A stretch of DNA of 64,000 nucleotides, from contig OY759762.1 of assembly GCA_963662645.2 (NCBI GenBank), forward strand, positions 1,550,001-1,614,000, written 5' to 3'. Within the stretch, counting starts at the first letter, position 1. Every line of letters begins with the position of its first letter. This DNA comes from Aldehydirespirator sp963662645 (GTDB lineage Bacteria > Actinomycetota > Acidimicrobiia > Acidimicrobiales > Aldehydirespiratoraceae). The notes beneath the pieces were generated by a model. It saw nothing but the letters and a program-made list of their open reading frames with translations. It searched no databases and was not told the DNA's origin. This document shows, piece by piece, positions 61,085-64,000 of this stretch. Position numbers and translations under genes: made by a program.

Positions 61085-62215
61085 GTGATCGAGGAGCGTC
61101 CCACCGAATGGCGGTGCGGGGACTATGTGATCTCCGACGACCCGATGCTCTTCGATGCGGACGCCATGCACGACTTCCTGGAGGTCGAGGGGTACTGGGC
61201 GACCGGGCGCAGCCGGGACCAGACCGCCGAGGGCGCTGCCAACAGCGTGGTGCTGGGGGTGTACGGACCGGACGGGTCGATGGTGGGCGGGGCCCGGGTC
61301 GTGACCGATCGGGCCACGTTCGGCTGGCTGACCGACGTGTACGTGCTGGCCGAGCACCGCGGTCGGGGGCTGGGCCGTGCATTGGTGGCCGCGGCCTGCG
61401 AGCACCCCACGGTGATCGGCGTCAAGCGACTGCTGCTGAGGACCGACGACGCCCACGAGCTGTACCGGCCGTTCGGGTTCACCGAGCCGCCGTCGCCGGA
61501 GTGGTGGATGGAGCTGAGTCCCGTTCCGGGCGCGCCGTCAGACGGGGCGGAAGCGACCCGGAGCGCTGTCGATGCGGGCGATGAGCCCCCGGGCGGCGGC
61601 GAGGCTACCGACCTGGCGTACGACCCAGCAGTCGGGCCGCATCCCTACGCGGCGTGGCAAGGCAGCGGGCTACCCGACCCCCGCACCGCCCCGGTGTCGC
61701 AGATCGCCAGCCGCCTGCTGGAGATCGTGACCGCCGAGGGGCCGGTTACCGCCGACCGGGCCTACCGGCTCTACATCCGCGGAGCGGGGTCGTCGAAGGT
61801 CACCCAGAGGGCCCGGGCACCGATGGAGCAGGCGCTGGGCCGGCTCACGCTGCGGGGCCAGGTGGAGGTCGACACGCTCGACAACGCCGGTGAGGCTCAG
61901 CAGGTGTTGCGCTTGGCTGGAACGCCTGCGGTGGTGGTCCGGGAACTGGGCGAGCGGTCGCTGTACGAGGTGCCGCTGAACGAGATCGCCGAGCTTATGG
62001 GGCACAAGCGGCGGGAGCTGCTGGGTCGGTCCGGTGCCAGCGATCAGCCGGCTCACGCGGTGGCCGGCGTGATACAGCAGGCCGCGATTCGCAGGGCCAG
62101 TCCGGACCGGGTCAAGCGGGCCGTGCTGGACACCTACGGGCTGATCCGCATGACTCAGGCCGCCGAGCAATACCTGGATGCCGCCCTGGCCCTGCTCGAC
62201 GAGGGCGCCGCTTAG
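61085..62215 (+). CDS. GNAT acetyltransferase fused to a C-terminal winged-helix-like domain
   Basis: A 376-residue protein. Residues 1-145 form a GNAT domain: MVGGARVVTDRATFGWLTDV, YVLAEHRGRGLGRALVAAAC (acetyl-CoA loop) and LYRPFGFTEPPSPEWWMELS, resembling small GNATs that end in WWME. After an acidic linker (150-195) a second domain follows: TAPVSQIASRLLEIVTAEGP VTADRAYRLY, ALGRLTLRGQVEVDTLDNAG, with the look of the winged helix near DUF3320 of SMARCA-type helicases. The combination is unusual. Function unknown. Confidence 0.7.
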   Translation: MIEERPTEWRCGDYVISDDPMLFDADAMHDFLEVEGYWATGRSRDQTAEGAANSVVLGVYGPDGSMVGGARVVTDRATFGWLTDVYVLAEHRGRGLGRALVAAACEHPTVIGVKRLLLRTDDAHELYRPFGFTEPPSPEWWMELSPVPGAPSDGAEATRSAVDAGDEPPGGGEATDLAYDPAVGPHPYAAWQGSGLPDPRTAPVSQIASRLLEIVTAEGPVTADRAYRLYIRGAGSSKVTQRARAPMEQALGRLTLRGQVEVDTLDNAGEAQQVLRLAGTPAVVVRELGERSLYEVPLNEIAELMGHKRRELLGRSGASDQPAHAVAGVIQQAAIRRASPDRVKRAVLDTYGLIRMTQAAEQYLDAALALLDEGAA

Positions 62216-62223
62216 CCGCCGCC

Positions 62224-62352
62224 CAGAAATCTCGGCGCGATTCTGCGGACATACCCCACATTTCCAACCCGAGATTTCTGAGGGGGCAGACGATCCGGAA
62301 TCTCGGCGCGATTCTGCGGACATACCCCACATTTCCAACCCGAGATTTCTGA
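62224..62352. repeat. Family A intergenic element, two tandem copies
   Basis: TCTCGGCGCGATTCTGCGGA...CCAACCCGAGATTTCTGAGG starts at 62230 and 62301 (period 71 bp), exactly between two convergent genes, where it may work as a bidirectional terminator. The inner sequence differs from the other family A loci. Confidence 0.85.
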
Positions 62353-62370
62353 GGGGGTTGTCTCGTACGG

Positions 62371-64000
62371 CTATTGCTGGGCCTGTTGGAGGAGGGACCA
62401 GACCCTGGGCGGGGTGAGGGGCAGCTCCGTGGGCCAGACGCCCACGGCCCGGCCCACGGCGGCGGCCACCGCGGCCGGGACCGGGTTGAGGGCGCCCTCG
62501 CCGGCGCCCTTGGCGCCGTAAGGGCCGGCCCCGTCGCCCCGCTCGGCCAGCACCGACGTGATGCGGCGGGGGGTGTCGCGCAGGCGGGGCACCCGGTACT
62601 CGACGAGGTTGGGGTTGGTGAGCTGCTCACCGTCGTAGACCATCTCCTCCCACAGGGCGATGCCCAGACCCTGGGTGGCCGCGCCCAGGTCCTGGCCCTT
62701 CACCAGCTCCGGGTTCACGGCATGGCCTACGTCGCCCACCGTGACCAGATGCTCGACGGTGACCTCGCCGGTGGCAGTGTCCACGGATACCTCCACACCA
62801 ACCGCGCCGATCTCCCAGAACGGGGGCAGCACCTCGGTGGCGCCGGCCCGGCGGATCACGCCCACGCCCACCACCTCGCCGGCGTCGGCGCCGAACCACC
62901 GCCGGATCACCTCAGCCGGAGCAAGCCCTGAGCCGGAGCCCTTCACGACCGAAGCGAAATCAGCCACACGCGCCCCCCGCTCGCCTGCACCAGAACCGCC
63001 CACGGTGTCGGAGATGTCGGCGTCGAGGTGGAGGCGACCGCCGTGGACAACTACGTCGCCGACGGGCACTCCGACCGACTCGGCCGCCCTGGCCCGCAGC
63101 GCGTCCCACAGATCCGCGCAGGCGGCCTGGACAGCCAGGCCGACCACGGTGGTGGTGCGGCTAGCGCCCGTAGTCCACTCGAACGGGGTAAACCGGGTGT
63201 CGCTCTGGCCGACGGCCACCGCGTCGAGCGGCACGCACAGCTCCCGGGCTGCGATCTGGGCCAGCGCCGTGCGGCTGCCCTGGCCCATCTCGGTGCTGCT
63301 CACCAGCAGGGTGACCGACCCGTCGGCGTGCATGCGCACCTGGGCGGTGGAGTTGGGCGAGGCACCGGCGTCGCTGGCGGTGAGGGCCACGGCCCGACCG
63401 CGCCGCACGCCGGCCTTGGACCGGGCCTGGCCGGAAACGTCATGGTCGTCGGCACTGGCGACAGCCGAGGCAGCGGCGTCGGGAACGGCGGCGTGGCCGT
63501 CAAGCGCCTTGACAACGGCATCGAGGTCGGCTGCGAGATCGGCGTCGAGGGGACGCTTGCCCGGTATGAGCGTGTCGCCAGGGGCGAGCAGGTTGCGGCG
63601 GCGCAGTTCGACGGGGTCGATGCCCAGGCGGTCGGCAGCCATGTCCATGTTCAGCTCACCGGCCAGGGCGGCCTGAGGGGCGCCGAAGCCCCGGTACGAC
63701 GACGCCGGAGAAGTGTTGGTGTAAGCAGCGACGCCCCGGATCCGCAGGTTGGGCATCCGGTAGGGGCCGAAGCTGCGGTTGATGCTCTTGGTCAGCACCA
63801 GCGGGCTGTTGTCGGCGTAGGCGCCGGTGTCGAAGAGAATGTTGATGTCGCGGGCAGTGATCCGGGCATCGGCGTCGAAGCCGGTGCGCACCGTCACCCG
63901 CGCGCCGTCGGCCCGAGTGGTGTACATGGCCCCCTCGACGTCGGTGGTGACCTTGACAGGGCGGCCGGCGGCCCACGACGCGGCCGCGGCCAGGGGCTCC
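62371..64000 (-). CDS. Xanthine-dehydrogenase-type molybdenum subunit, C-terminal part (5' end outside window)
   Basis: The frame is open to the window edge (543 codons visible); ATG 63927 is internal. Features of the molybdopterin-binding large subunit of the xanthine oxidase family: NTSPASSYRGFGAPQAALAG, VELRRRNLLAPGDTLIPG, VSSTEMGQGSRTALAQIAAR, TRFTPFEWTTGASRTTTVVG and YGAKGAGEGALNPVPAAVAA with the conserved active-site Glu region (GEG). It hydroxylates purines or other N-heterocycles, or oxidises aldehydes or CO. The FAD and FeS subunits would lie further on the minus strand or outside. Confidence 0.88.
   Translation of the reverse strand, partial: EPLAAAASWAAGRPVKVTTDVEGAMYTTRADGARVTVRTGFDADARITARDINILFDTGAYADNSPLVLTKSINRSFGPYRMPNLRIRGVAAYTNTSPASSYRGFGAPQAALAGELNMDMAADRLGIDPVELRRRNLLAPGDTLIPGKRPLDADLAADLDAVVKALDGHAAVPDAAASAVASADDHDVSGQARSKAGVRRGRAVALTASDAGASPNSTAQVRMHADGSVTLLVSSTEMGQGSRTALAQIAARELCVPLDAVAVGQSDTRFTPFEWTTGASRTTTVVGLAVQAACADLWDALRARAAESVGVPVGDVVVHGGRLHLDADISDTVGGSGAGERGARVADFASVVKGSGSGLAPAEVIRRWFGADAGEVVGVGVIRRAGATEVLPPFWEIGAVGVEVSVDTATGEVTVEHLVTVGDVGHAVNPELVKGQDLGAATQGLGIALWEEMVYDGEQLTNPNLVEYRVPRLRDTPRRITSVLAERGDGAGPYGAKGAGEGALNPVPAAVAAAVGRAVGVWPTELPLTPPRVWSLLQQAQQ

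Overview
The window is high-GC actinobacterial DNA. Gene content (crgA, a DUF222/HNH nuclease, an F420-type LLM oxidoreductase, many secreted SLH proteins with FCPD-type repeats) points to the class Acidimicrobiia; this is an inference from gene content, not a phylogeny. Coordinates, frames and family names were worked out by eye.

Layout. 1-14 kb: accessory surface-protein region with seven SLH-related secreted proteins (one cut by the window start, one ending in seven RCC1-like CWG repeats), an integrase remnant, a DUF4143-type ATPase flanked by 62-bp inverted repeats and preceded by 23-bp iterons, and a candidate structured small RNA. 14-21 kb: small and broken genes (truncated VapC, frameshifted DUF222/HNH gene, truncated AAA ATPase with a coupled partner), tRNA-Tyr, yajQ and a possible toxin pair. 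21-40 kb: mostly housekeeping or metabolic genes (htpX, acetyl-CoA synthetase, an N-acyl-D-amino-acid deacylase-like enzyme, msrA, EamA and DoxX membrane proteins, a degenerate thiolase-like gene, crgA, an SDR, a P450, dcd, an alanine-type aminotransferase, yaaA, tRNA-Gly), then two toxin-antitoxin modules. 40-59 kb: a nucleoside/methylthioadenosine-type salvage and uptake island with mtnA, three MtaD/SAH-deaminase-like amidohydrolases, a PNP, a uridine-phosphorylase-like enzyme, an LLM oxidoreductase and two ABC importers of different families that flank one substrate-binding lipoprotein fusing an NMT1/THI5 domain to a BMP domain. 59-64 kb: Rieske oxygenase, VapBC, a GNAT fusion protein and the 3' part of a xanthine-dehydrogenase-type molybdenum subunit.

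Two themes recur. First, gene borders carry short tandem duplications that create chains of micro-ORFs whose stop codons overlap the next start (34.1, 42.9, 48.4 and 53.4 kb), so neighbouring genes are linked by coupled mini-cistrons. Second, two families of intergenic elements with inverted ends (TCTCGG..CCGAGA at four loci; GAATTGGCAGC..GCTGCCAAT at two loci) occur as 2-3 tandem copies with a 69-72 bp period. Three genes also carry internal coding tandem repeats associated with frameshifts.
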